Assembly (NCBI GenBank): GCA_963747735.1
Contig: CAVVGE010000018.1
Coordinates: 6,895 to 70,894, forward strand
Origin: AP-15 sp963747735
Lineage (GTDB): Bacteria; Pseudomonadota; Alphaproteobacteria; ATCC43930; CGMCC-115725
Length of the DNA stretch: 64,000 bases
Reading direction: 5' to 3'
Shown: in pieces, positions 17,702-25,835 of the stretch
Numbering within the stretch: the stretch's first letter is position 1
Layout of the letters: each line of letters opens with the position of its first letter
Position numbers and translations under genes: made by a program
Notes under the pieces: model-generated
What the model was told of the DNA's origin: nothing
What the model saw: only the letters and a program-made list of their open reading frames with translations
The model's database searches: none

Positions 17702-18294
17702 CGGGCGTCCGCAGCTCACGGTGCCAACAATTGAAGGCGTGCGGTCAAGCAGGCGCGACCAGGGCCGGAACCTAAATTGACACAGCGGGCGCGCACCCGG
17801 CGGCTGTCGCTTGAACGGCGTAAGGCCATGCAGGTGTAAAATCGACCGAAATAGCGTCGGGATTTTTGACAACCGGGCCGGGATGAGCGGATGAGCGGTT
17901 AGGGCCTTGCCTACCGCGATTTTACTCGTTCGCGATTGTAAAGCGCCAGGGGCTCGGAGCATCAATTCGCGGCGGCTCGACCGAATCGAGAAGGGATCAC
18001 CTAAATTAGATCGGATCGACCGTATGTGGTCTCGTGATTGGCAGGACGAGTAGTAAGAATTCGACCTTTGTCGATGAAAAGGCAAGGAAAGATCGATGTT
18101 TTTTGGAGCGCCGACCCGTGACTGAAGAGGATTGATTTCTCGGATCTGTCGGAATTTTTGACAATCGCGAACTTGCGCCATTCCGCGTTAACCATCTAAG
18201 GCGAGGCACAGCAAGGAGTCGGTCTAAATGGCACGGATTTTGCCCAGCTTTAGGAGCGGGGAGCGCAGACCAATTGAGAAAGAGGAGAGCGGCC
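17702..18294. other. 593-bp region without a recognised gene
   Basis: Contains two copies of the phrase TTTTTGACAA followed by C/T-CG (near 17866 and 18158), one or both possibly -35 boxes, but no paired -10 stands out. A 180-codon minus-strand open frame here has no recognisable features and is rejected. The PEP-CTERM gene's promoter probably lies at the right end. Confidence 0.3.
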
Positions 18295-18942
18295 ATGAGG
18301 ACAATGTTTTCCGTTTGCCTGGCGCTTGCAGTTGGAGTTTTCATAGCCGGTCCCGCACATGCGACCTTCATCCTGGACACGAGTTGCGGAGTATCGAAGT
18401 GCAATGCCGGCACTATGTTCTTTATCGACAATGCGAATAAAGATGTCTCGACCTTCACCGGCGCGGTCGGCGGGGCTAGCGGACCGGCGGTTACCGTTGA
18501 TACGACGGGGAATGTCGACACCGGGTCAGGTTTTGCCACGATCAAGCCGACGAAGGACGCTACCCTCACGGATCTGATTTTCACGCCGGCGGATGACACG
18601 CTTTTTAACGACTTCTCATTCCGCGGGCAGCTTGAACCGGACGGGTTTACCGGCACGTTAGATGTCACTTGGACCGATAGTCTCGGAACAACGGGAACCA
18701 TCACTTTCACCGGGGTCAAAGGACCAAACGCCGATTTCGACCGCCTCGGTATCGTGTCGACCGATGGCGAGACCCTGAAATCCGTGGAAATTAGCACTCC
18801 CGGGACAGAGAGCTTCAAGGAATTCAAGCAAGTCGAGTTCTCATTTGTGACGCCACCTCCGGTTCCCGAGCCGGCTACGATCGCGCTCATCGGCGGTGCG
18901 CTCGTGCTGTTCGGCATAGTGTGGCGGCGCCGGTCCAGCTGA
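18295..18942 (+). CDS. PEP-CTERM sorting-domain protein
   Basis: A 215-residue exported protein. The ATG at 18295 has GAGGAGAG upstream. An earlier ATG at 18274 would add seven residues. Signal peptide: FSVCLALAVGVFIAGPAHA. The body is rich in Thr/Asp/Gly beta-strand-like sequence with one early cysteine pair (CGVSKC). The C-terminus is a classical PEP-CTERM anchor: VPEPATIALIGGALVLFG followed by WRRRSS. Exosortase recognises such tails and cleaves before the helix (family knowledge). No exosortase gene lies in the window. A terminator-like hairpin follows. Confidence 0.9.
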   Translation: MRTMFSVCLALAVGVFIAGPAHATFILDTSCGVSKCNAGTMFFIDNANKDVSTFTGAVGGASGPAVTVDTTGNVDTGSGFATIKPTKDATLTDLIFTPADDTLFNDFSFRGQLEPDGFTGTLDVTWTDSLGTTGTITFTGVKGPNADFDRLGIVSTDGETLKSVEISTPGTESFKEFKQVEFSFVTPPPVPEPATIALIGGALVLFGIVWRRRSS

Positions 18943-18957
18943 CGACGCCAGGCTCCT

Positions 18958-18990
18958 GAAAGAAGGCGGCAGATCGGCCGCAGTTCTTTT
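18958..18990 (+). terminator. Terminator of the PEP-CTERM gene
   Basis: About 15 bp after the stop, AAAGAA-GGCGGC pairs with GCCGC-A-GTTCTTT around a 6-nt loop, and the descending arm ends in a T-run (TTCTTTTT). This is a typical Rho-independent layout with one mismatch. Confidence 0.5.
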
Positions 18991-19017
18991 TGGGGGGCGT
19001 CAAGGCAGGGGCACACT

Positions 19018-19062
19018 CTTGTGTGTGCACGTCCCATGTGGGTGCAAGTCCCACCATAAGCT
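19018..19062 (+). other. Possible group II intron 5' relic
   Basis: The sequence GTGTGCACGTCCC followed by GGGTGCAAGTCCCACC resembles the 5' end and early domain I of bacterial group II introns, where GGGTGCAAGTCCC-type hairpins are common. No intron-encoded reverse transcriptase or domain V follows, because the Y-family polymerase scrap begins within about 100 bp. This is weak evidence, mainly motif resemblance. Confidence 0.3.
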
Positions 19063-19163
19063 GGTCACGGCTGGCCACTGAGTCTGCCAGCGCATCCCGC
19101 CTATGTTCCTGGTCCGTGCCGCGGAGCGTACTATGTCCTGACCCGCAACCGGCAGGACCCGGC

Positions 19164-19801
19164 TTAGAGTTCGAAGGCGAAGTCTCGCTCTTGTGTTCGA
19201 TCGCGCTCGGGCTGGTGGGTGCGCGTGGGCTCGCGGCCAGCGGCGAGTGCCGCCCGCGCCGCCTCGGCCGCAAGGCGCAGCAGAATCTCCGGCAGGTTCT
19301 CCTTCGTGATGACGACGAGGCCTGGCTTCTGCAGATCGGAGCCGACCTTGCCGAGAAAGACGTTCGGCGCGACGCCGATCGAGCAGGTGAGGCACTCGTC
19401 GATCTGCTCGCACAGCGCCTGCTTGAGTTTGAGCGCCAGGGCGCGGGCGACCGGCACCTGCCGCTGATCGCCCATCAGGCGGCCGGCGACCTCGTCGATC
19501 GAGCAGACCTTCTCGACCGGTACGCAGGTGTCGACCGCCGCCAGCATGCGTTCGTGATAGTCGGTCCAGAGCCGGTGCCGGGCCTGCACCGGAATCACCG
19601 CGGGGCAAATCCGTTTTGCCTCGTGCACCAATGTCCCTGTCGTGATGCCGAGGCGCTTGGCTTCATAGCTGGCGGCAATCGCCAGGCCGAGCTGGTCACC
19701 GTCTGCACGACGATGACCGGTTGCCCGCGTAGGGCCGGATTATCCTGCTGCTCGCACGACGCGAAGAAGGCGTTGAGGTCGAGGAACAGCCACTGGACGG
19801 C
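19164..19801 (-). pseudogene. Y-family DNA polymerase, truncated and frameshifted copy
   Basis: The reading starts without a start codon at about 19801 with WLFLDLNAFFASCEQQDNP (first catalytic Asp). A frame change near 19680 leads into the open part VHEAKRICPAVIPVQARHR, SIDEVAGRLMGDQRQVPVAR (second catalytic acid pair) and CSIGVAPNVFLGKVGSDLQK. It then runs into an arginine-rich tail, so the fingers/little-finger domains are missing. It is clearly homologous to the complete copy at 56904-58145 and breaks off just before the DVYGIGKRM motif of that copy. It is non-functional. Confidence 0.8.
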
Positions 19802-19902
19802 ACAGGTAACAGGTAACGGTCGCCCTGCTGGAAGCGGGCTTTAAATTCGACCCCGGTGACGAGGCCTACCGCAGATCGCGCAATGCGAGCCGCCACACGA
19901 TC

Positions 19903-20043
19903 TATCGGCTGCCCTATGAGCCGGTGCGCATGCGCCCCGATCGCGTGCTGTTGCAGGAGCTGCGCGACGACGCGGCCTGGACCTATGTCAACGAGGTGAC
20001 GAGCGGCCATCCGGGCTCGATCACGACAATTCACGGCCATGGC
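19903..20043 (+). pseudogene. virB11: VirB11-type T4SS ATPase fragment
   Basis: About 45 codons read LPYEPVRMRPDRVLLQELRD, DAAWTYVNEVTSGHPGSITT, IHGH. This is the Asp box/His box segment of VirB11-family hexameric ATPases (MRPDRxLLxELR...NxGHPGSxTTxHA). The Walker A part is absent and the following sequence (to about 20290, containing HFTVRRLERVYGAEAVRAEY) belongs to something I cannot identify. It shows that a conjugative type IV secretion locus once lay nearby. Confidence 0.65.
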
Positions 20044-20337
20044 TTCATGCCGCTATCAGCGTGGATCGTGTCCGGCGCCGGTCTTTACCTCGCCAGCTTC
20101 ACGCTGCGAGCAATACCACGGTCTGGCGCGCGGCCATTTCACGGTGCGCCGGCTGGAGCGTGTTTATGGCGCCGAAGCGGTGCGGGCCGAATACGACCAG
20201 CTCAAGACCTCAGAGCTGCGCCAACCGCTGCAGATAGCTGATCTGTCCCAGGCTGCCGGCTACAGCCCCTTCTCTGGAAATAGTACCCCATAACGTCCTT
20301 TATGGTACAGCACGCAGTCGCAAAGGGGAGGGGATCG

Positions 20338-21344
20338 ATGCCCAAGTCCGAGGTGCCCGATAACGGGCTGGGGAAAACGACCGCGGTCGCGATCCTTGAA
20401 CCGGCGGCGAACACGATGCTGGTGCCGGCGATGGTCGCCGCCGCCGGCGAGCGCGCCGCGCTCCGGTTCATCGACTTCTTCACCGCCAACATCCGCAACC
20501 CAAACACCCGCGCCGCCTATGCGGTCGCGGTGCGCGGCTTCTTCGCCTGGCTCGACCAGCGCGACATCCGCGAGCTCGGCGCGATCCGCACCCATCACGT
20601 CTCGGCTTACGTCGAGACCCTGACCCGGACCTATAAGGCGCCGACCGTCAAGCAACATCTGGCGGCGCTGCGCATGCTGTTCGACTGGCTGATCGTCGGC
20701 CAAGTGGTCGAGCAGAACCCGGCCGCGGCAGTGCGCGGGCCCAAGCATGTGGTCAAAAAGGGAAAAACGCCGGTCCTCGACGGCGATGAAGCCAAGAAGC
20801 TGATCGACAGCATCGATGTGTCGACGATCGTCGGGTTGCGGGACCGGGCGCTGATCGCTCTCCTTATATAGCTTCGCCCGGATCTCGGCCGCGCTCCATA
20901 TGAACGTCGAGGACTACTACCGACAGGGCAAACTTGTGGGTGCGCCTGCACGAGAAAGGCGGCAAGCAGCACGAGATGCCAGCGCACCACCTGCTCGAGG
21001 GCTACATCGACGAATATGTGATGGCGAGCGGCATCGGCGCAGAGAAGGCCTCACCCCTCTTCCGCACCCTGGGCGGCCGCGGCCGCAAGCAGTTAACGGC
21101 CGATCGGATGAGCCGGCAGGACGCGCGGCGCATGATCGTGCGACGCGCCCTGAAGGCCGGCATCATCACGCGGCTCGGCTGCCACACCTTCCGGGCGACC
21201 GGGATCACGGTCTATCTGCTCAACGGCGGATTGCTCGAATACGCCCAGCAGATGGCGGCGCATGAAAGCGCTCGCACGACCAAGCTCTACGACCGCCGCA
21301 ACGACCAGGTCACGCTCGATCAGGTCGAGCGCATTGTGCTGTAA
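20338..21344 (+). pseudogene. Tyrosine recombinase (integrase), frameshifted
   Basis: The ATG at 20338 follows GGGGAGGGGATCG. The N-terminal SAM-like domain (RNPNTRAAYAVAVRGFFAWL, VKQHLAALRMLFDWL) is open to LRDRALIALLI, where a stop at about 20869 falls just before the catalytic Arg segment YSFARISAAL. A second shift near 20930 leads into LWVRLHEKGGKQHEMPAHH (catalytic Lys), LGCHTFRATGITVYLL (H-x-x-R) and HESARTTKLYDRRND (nucleophilic Tyr). All catalytic residues are present across three frames. It is probably the integrase that moved part of this region. No attachment site could be defined. Confidence 0.8.
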
Positions 21345-21360
21345 GAGGGGGAATGCGCGC

Positions 21361-21981
21361 TCAGATCAGCCGCAGGCTGACCGCCTCGGGTCCTTTTTGA
21401 CCTTCGGCCACGTCAACGGCGACGCGCTGGCCTTCCGCGAGGCCCATGACCCCGGAACGGTCCAACGCCGAAGCGTGCACGAAGATGTCCTTACCCCCCT
21501 GCTCCGGGCCAATGAAACCAAACCCCTTGGCGGAGTTGTACCACTTCACCGTGCCGAGCTCCTCGACCGTGGGTCGATCGACGGGCGGGTAAGCCGGCCG
21601 TTCCGGTCGAGGCCGCCGCGGCGGCTCCTGCGAGGCGGTACGGGTGTCGATGCTGAGGAGCTCGGTCACCTGCGGCCCTTTCGGTCCTGGACCCGCCCGC
21701 ACCTCGATCGACGCGCCCGGTGGCACACTGCTGTGACCACCGCGCTCGACGACGCTGACGTGGAGGAATGCGTCGCCGGAACCATCGGCCAGCTCGACAA
21801 AGCCAAAGCCCTTGTCCGGGTTGTACCACTTGACCGTGGCTCGGACGGGCGGGCCGGTGGGGCTGTCGAACTGCGGACCGCGCGGCGGCGCATATCCGAA
21901 ATTGCGGGATGGCAGCTGGTAGTTGTCGTCGTCGAAATCTCGGCGGCGGCCCGAGCGGAAATCTCTGTCTCTATTGATCAT
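21361..21981 (-). CDS. Double cold-shock-domain protein
   Basis: A 206-residue protein with two cold-shock (S1-like OB) domains. The start at 21981 has AGGAAG upstream and gives MINRDRDFRSGRRRDF, a basic tail. Domain 1 (about 52-120) has VKWYNPDKGFGFVEL and DAFLHVS; domain 2 (about 140-206) has VKWYNSAKGFGFIGP and DIFVHASALDRSG. These are the RNP1/RNP2 nucleic-acid-binding motifs. Two-domain Csp proteins are common in Hyphomicrobiales and act as RNA chaperones (family knowledge). A long leader (to about 22160) may hold cold-shock regulation. The frame is intact. Confidence 0.9.
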   Translation of the reverse strand: MINRDRDFRSGRRRDFDDDNYQLPSRNFGYAPPRGPQFDSPTGPPVRATVKWYNPDKGFGFVELADGSGDAFLHVSVVERGGHSSVPPGASIEVRAGPGPKGPQVTELLSIDTRTASQEPPRRPRPERPAYPPVDRPTVEELGTVKWYNSAKGFGFIGPEQGGKDIFVHASALDRSGVMGLAEGQRVAVDVAEGQKGPEAVSLRLI

Positions 21982-22159
21982 GTCGGCTTCCTGGGGGGCA
22001 CTGAAATCCCCGGACTTTGGGGCGCGCATCGGCGATCGTCAACGCGTGTCGCCGACCGGGGCGAGAGCAAAGGCTGGCGGTCTCGCACCGGCAGGCGAAT
22101 TGCCTCACTCCGAAGTGCGGGTCAGGTCGAGCGGGATGTGTCTAACTATTTGGAATGAT

Positions 22160-22647
22160 TAAGGACGTTATCAATGCGGGAGAGTTGGGCGCAAAGGGCA
22201 GGGCCTTCGGTCCCAGGATGTCTCGCTGCAGACACGGCCATCTGCATCGTCGATCCGCGCGCGATCACCCAGGCGATGCAGGTTGGGTGGTCCACCGCAG
22301 TGCACGGCTCCGAGGCCGCCTCTTGCGGAGCAAGCGCGGAACCGTCGCTGCATCTTTAAGAAAGGAATCATCGGCCAGCGGCGCCGCCTATCGCATTTTT
22401 GATGGATTCTTCAGCTTAAGGATATGCGACCCGCGTCGGCTCGGAGCCCGAGGATATGTAAGCTTCAGCAGAGGAGCGCTCCAGCTGGGCTTTTTTTTGA
22501 ACGACGCTGTCCACGCGGCGGCAACCCCAACCTCTCTGCCGCTTACGATGCGCTTAATTTTCGGTTGACAAATCGACATGCATTAACTTTCCTGTAAGCA
22601 TTGGATGTCTGCGCGTTCGAACCCTGCTTTATCCTGAGGGGGTCGAG
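22160..22647. other. 488-bp region without a recognised gene
   Basis: Between the cold-shock gene and the AraC-type gene. A 137-codon plus-strand open frame has no recognisable motif and is not annotated. GGAGCGCTCC followed by a run of eight T (about 22473-22497) could form a weak terminator. The right end is AT-richer and likely carries the promoter of the regulator. Confidence 0.3.
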
Positions 22648-23652
22648 ATGCCTTCAAGCACCGTCCGCAAATTTATCGACCCAGATATGTATTTTTCGGG
22701 GATCCGAAATTTGCAGATCGAGGGAATCGTTACAAAGCGCGGCGAATTCCGCGCGGTATCGACGCGCATCGACCTGCACCGCCTGTGGATGCATCGCTTT
22801 GACGAGAGCCTGCCTCGCATCATGCGGATAACGCCGAGCGGCAAGCGGTCGCTGATCCTGTTCGCGACCGATCCCTCTCAGCCGAAGATGCAGGTCAGCG
22901 GGATCGAAACGTCACAAGATCAAATCGCAGTGTTCGGGTTGCATTGTCCGTACTATCTTCGTTCCTCTGCGGCCTGCGGATGGGGCACCATGTCGCTGAC
23001 GCCCGAAGACCTCGCCGCCGCCAGCGAGGCGATTATTGGGCAGCCGGTGACGCCGCCTTCATTTCCTCGATGGACCAAGCCGCGGGCGCATGTCGCGTCC
23101 CGGCTGTTGCGGCTGCACGAAGCGGCCGGCCATCTCGCGAAGACCGCTCCCGACATTCTCGCGAACCCGGAGGTAGCGCGAGCGATCGAGGAGGCTCTAG
23201 TCGAAGCAATGGTCTTGTGCCTGAGCAAAGGCCCGCCGGCCGATGTGAGCAATGTTCATCGCCATCGCACGACGGTCATGCGGCGGTTAGAGGAGGTTCT
23301 CATGTCCACCCCCGATAAGCCCCTCTATATGCCCCAAATCTGCGCGACGGTTGGCGCTTCCTATACCGCGCTGCGTGATTGTTGCCAGGAGTATCTCGGC
23401 ATGAGCCCGAAGCGCTATCTATGGCTGCGGCGCATGCACCTGGTGCGCCGGGCATTGCAGAGCGCGGCCGCGGAGAAGACGACCGTGACCCAAATCGCCA
23501 CCGATTATGGCTTTTGGGAATTGGGCCGCTTTGCGGTCGCCTACCGCTCACTATTCGGCGAACCGCCCTCGGCGGCGCTGCGTCGCCCCCCTGAAGACGC
23601 AAAACCGGGCGAAATCATCGAGCCGGCGTGGAAATTCGTCAAATCTGCATAG
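22648..23652 (+). CDS. AraC-family transcriptional regulator
   Basis: A 334-residue regulator. The C-terminal 100 residues form the double helix-turn-helix: MPQICATVGASYTALRDCCQ, EYLGMSPKRYLWLRRMHLVR (the conserved GMSPxxYL hinge) and TQIATDYGFWELGRFAVAYR, then SLFGEPPSAALRR. The N-terminal 200 residues are a sensor region of a type common in Bradyrhizobium-like genomes. It starts at ATG 22648 with GGGGTCGAG upstream. It is related to the regulator at 33408-34373, and its last 35 codons are duplicated at 33221. The likely target, the minus-strand peroxidase run downstream, is inference from position. Confidence 0.85.
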   Translation: MPSSTVRKFIDPDMYFSGIRNLQIEGIVTKRGEFRAVSTRIDLHRLWMHRFDESLPRIMRITPSGKRSLILFATDPSQPKMQVSGIETSQDQIAVFGLHCPYYLRSSAACGWGTMSLTPEDLAAASEAIIGQPVTPPSFPRWTKPRAHVASRLLRLHEAAGHLAKTAPDILANPEVARAIEEALVEAMVLCLSKGPPADVSNVHRHRTTVMRRLEEVLMSTPDKPLYMPQICATVGASYTALRDCCQEYLGMSPKRYLWLRRMHLVRRALQSAAAEKTTVTQIATDYGFWELGRFAVAYRSLFGEPPSAALRRPPEDAKPGEIIEPAWKFVKSA

Positions 23653-23863
23653 GCGCCGCGATCGAGCGATCTACGTTTTCTCGGCGCAACTGGAGCGGCA
23701 GGATGTAGATCGCTCCGGCCATCGGCGTCGGCACCGCCGGCACCGGCACGGTGTGGGAACCGCCCTCCAGTTGCTCGACAATCAAAGCCGGAGCCAATGC
23801 CTCTTCTCGGCGGGCGCCGGCGCAGGCGGAGCAAGAGTGGGCTGGCTCATACGGTGCGCCCAA
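23653..23863 (-). pseudogene. DUF502 protein fragment
   Basis: About 50 codons read EEALAPALIVEQLEGGSHTV, PVPAVPTPMAGAIYILPLQL. The complete DUF502 gene at 27842-28456 has EEALVPALIVEELTNGSFTV, LVPSVPTPMAGAVYILPPER. No start codon or membrane segments are present. It is a remnant of a second DUF502 gene lying tail-to-tail with the AraC-type gene, whose own 3' end is copied at 33221. Confidence 0.7.
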
Positions 23864-23901
23864 GGATGAGTGAGCCGTAGCCTAGCAAATCCCGTGTTGG
23901 C

Positions 23902-24732
23902 TCAACGATTGGCCAACGCTCGGGAAAGCGGTAGGAGTATGATCAGTCCGACGATCGCGACAACAATCACCATGACGACCACTTTTGGGTCGCTGAAGCT
24001 TTGGCTTGCGACCACGAGCGCAGCGGCAATGTTGCGCTGGCTGGTACCGAGCGCCATGACCCGTCTCGTGTCGGTGTCGGGACCGCCGAGCAACCAACCG
24101 ATTGCAAAGCCTAATGCGATATAGAGCAGCCCTGCGAGAATTCCTCGTGTGCCGAAGACTTGTAGGACCTTGTCAATGTTCGCTATGGTGATCAACAATA
24201 CCAGTAGGATGAGGTTGATGTTGGAAATCCAGTCGAGCATGGGCTTCACGCGACTGGCCAATTCTTCGTATCGTCCCTTCAGGACAAGCCCGATCGCGAG
24301 CGGGAGTAGCATGAGGAGGACGAGGGAGCGAGCTATATTCCACGGATCAACGGTGACCCCCGGGAGCAGCAAGGGCATGACGACAGGCAGGTAACCGACC
24401 GTGACGACCATCAGGAGCACCATCGCGCCAACGGAAAATGCGAGGTTGCCCTTGGCAAGTTCGGCGAGCTTCGGCAAGAACGGCGCGCCGGCGGCGCACC
24501 CGAGCACCAGCAGTCCAACTGCAAAGGGGTCATCGAGCCAGAGCACCTTCGCCAGGGCGAGCGCGCCAAAGGGCATCAAGACGAAATTGCCCAACAGCGC
24601 CAGCAAGACCAGACGGGGATTGCGCAGCGGTTCGATGATCTGCCGGATGGTGAGCCCCGAACCCATTGCCAGCATGCTTGAAACCACAAACCCAAGCATG
24701 GCCACAGTGACCGCTTTGTTCAACAGTCCCAT
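23902..24732 (-). CDS. BASS-type (bile acid:sodium symporter fold) transporter
   Basis: About 276 residues with eight to nine hydrophobic helices and the family signatures FVLMPFGALALAKVLW, GLLVLGCAAGAPFLPKLAEL and LGTSQRNIAAALVVASQSF (the crossover-helix region). Start: ATG at 24732; a GTG at 24738 with GGAG nine bases upstream, or the GTG at 24789 just after the preceding stop, are alternatives. BASS proteins move organic anions or weak acids with sodium (family knowledge). It is the last gene of a four-gene run with a DyP-type peroxidase, so it may handle a substrate or product of that enzyme. The substrate is unknown. Confidence 0.75.
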   Translation of the reverse strand: MGLLNKAVTVAMLGFVVSSMLAMGSGLTIRQIIEPLRNPRLVLLALLGNFVLMPFGALALAKVLWLDDPFAVGLLVLGCAAGAPFLPKLAELAKGNLAFSVGAMVLLMVVTVGYLPVVMPLLLPGVTVDPWNIARSLVLLMLLPLAIGLVLKGRYEELASRVKPMLDWISNINLILLVLLITIANIDKVLQVFGTRGILAGLLYIALGFAIGWLLGGPDTDTRRVMALGTSQRNIAAALVVASQSFSDPKVVVMVIVVAIVGLIILLPLSRALANR

Positions 24733-24791
24733 CAGCACGGCGGTCTCTCCGATTATGGAGACGCGTACGCGGTCAATGCGGCTGGCCACGC

Positions 24792-25808
24792 CTATTTCAT
24801 CAGTGCCAGATTCCGCCAGAAGCTCGTCAGACTGTCCGTGCCGCCGAACAGAGTGGTGAAGTTCGTCGAGTCCACGAGCACGATGTCGCCGGCGCGCTGC
24901 TGATTTGGCGGCATCCAGAGCAGGCAATTGAACTCCGTGTTGCCGGCTGCGGTAAAGGGATGCGGACGGTCGAGATCAACGGGCTGGCGCGCCAGCAAAT
25001 GCACCGACCTGGTGTCCTTGGCGGTCAGCTCATAGTGCGGCAGGTGTGGATGGAAATTGAGTGTACGGACGTTTTTGAGCAGACCCAGCTTGTCAATGTC
25101 CGGAAAGGCCGTAAGCGGCGCGATCTCGTTCGTGCCTTTGACGAGCGCTGGCCGGAGACCCCATAGGTTATCCACTGGGACGGCGAGCGCCTTCATCAGC
25201 GAACGGGCATACTGCCCGAAGCGTTGCTGGCGCGGCACGAGCGGGTCGCCATGGTGGAGGTATTCCATCTGGCGTTGCTTGAGGTCGTCGGCGAAACCGA
25301 CATCGTGGTGCGGCGCGAGAACCAGGCAGGTGCCTTCGCGCTTGAGCCACTCGCGGATGGCCGCGACTTCCTCTGGCGCGGCTTCCTGCTCGGAAGGGAG
25401 GTGGTCGAGTCCAAACACCATGAGCGTGTCGCTATCTGCGAGGATCCTTTCGTCAATCGGCAGCTTGAAACCCGCCTGGTCAATGCGCTGGAAAACGGCG
25501 ACCGGATGGCCGGTGGACTCGCCGGCAATCTGCTGGAAGCTGAGCGTGGAACGGTGGAAAAGCTCCAGCGTGCCAGCGATCCCTTGCAGAAATTGTGCTG
25601 CGCTCCACTCCGGCGTCTCGTAATTCGGCCACAGGACGGTGCGGACTTGGGTCATTGTCGAGAAGCGGTTTTCCATCGCCGCAGGGTCGCGCTGCGATTC
25701 CCATGGGTAACTCCACGTCCAGTAGATGCTTATGCGGCGTTTGCCAGGCGTGTATTTGCGCGCAACGTGATCTTGGTTGTAGGTGCGTGCTGCCGGCAAT
25801 GCGCTCAT
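24792..25808 (-). CDS. Class I amidotransferase-like (DUF4350-like) protein of unknown function
   Basis: A 338-residue cytoplasmic protein. The ATG at 25808 has GAGAGGGA upstream; an ATG six codons earlier is less well placed. The middle has the alternating strand-helix pattern of glutamine-amidotransferase-like folds: TLMVFGLDHLPSEQEAAPEE, VAAIREWLKREGTCLVLAPH, then DIVLVDSTNFTTLFGG near the C-terminus. No catalytic Cys nucleophile elbow is visible, so it may be a ligand-binding relative. It lies 27 bp after the DyP gene and before the BASS transporter, in the same direction. I know no defined role for it. Confidence 0.6.
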   Translation of the reverse strand: MSALPAARTYNQDHVARKYTPGKRRISIYWTWSYPWESQRDPAAMENRFSTMTQVRTVLWPNYETPEWSAAQFLQGIAGTLELFHRSTLSFQQIAGESTGHPVAVFQRIDQAGFKLPIDERILADSDTLMVFGLDHLPSEQEAAPEEVAAIREWLKREGTCLVLAPHHDVGFADDLKQRQMEYLHHGDPLVPRQQRFGQYARSLMKALAVPVDNLWGLRPALVKGTNEIAPLTAFPDIDKLGLLKNVRTLNFHPHLPHYELTAKDTRSVHLLARQPVDLDRPHPFTAAGNTEFNCLLWMPPNQQRAGDIVLVDSTNFTTLFGGTDSLTSFWRNLALMK

Positions 25809-25835
25809 GGTCGTTCCCTCTCGCATTTTAGAGAG

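Noticed and set aside
17639..18181. 180-codon minus-strand open frame
   Set aside because: Irregular composition, no ribosome site and no recognisable domain.
18006..19037. 343-codon minus-strand open frame over the PEP-CTERM gene
   Set aside because: No start context or motif, while the plus strand has a signal peptide and PEP-CTERM tail.
22155..22568. 137-codon plus-strand open frame in the gap before the AraC-type gene
   Set aside because: Arg-rich with no motif and no good ribosome site; treated as noise.
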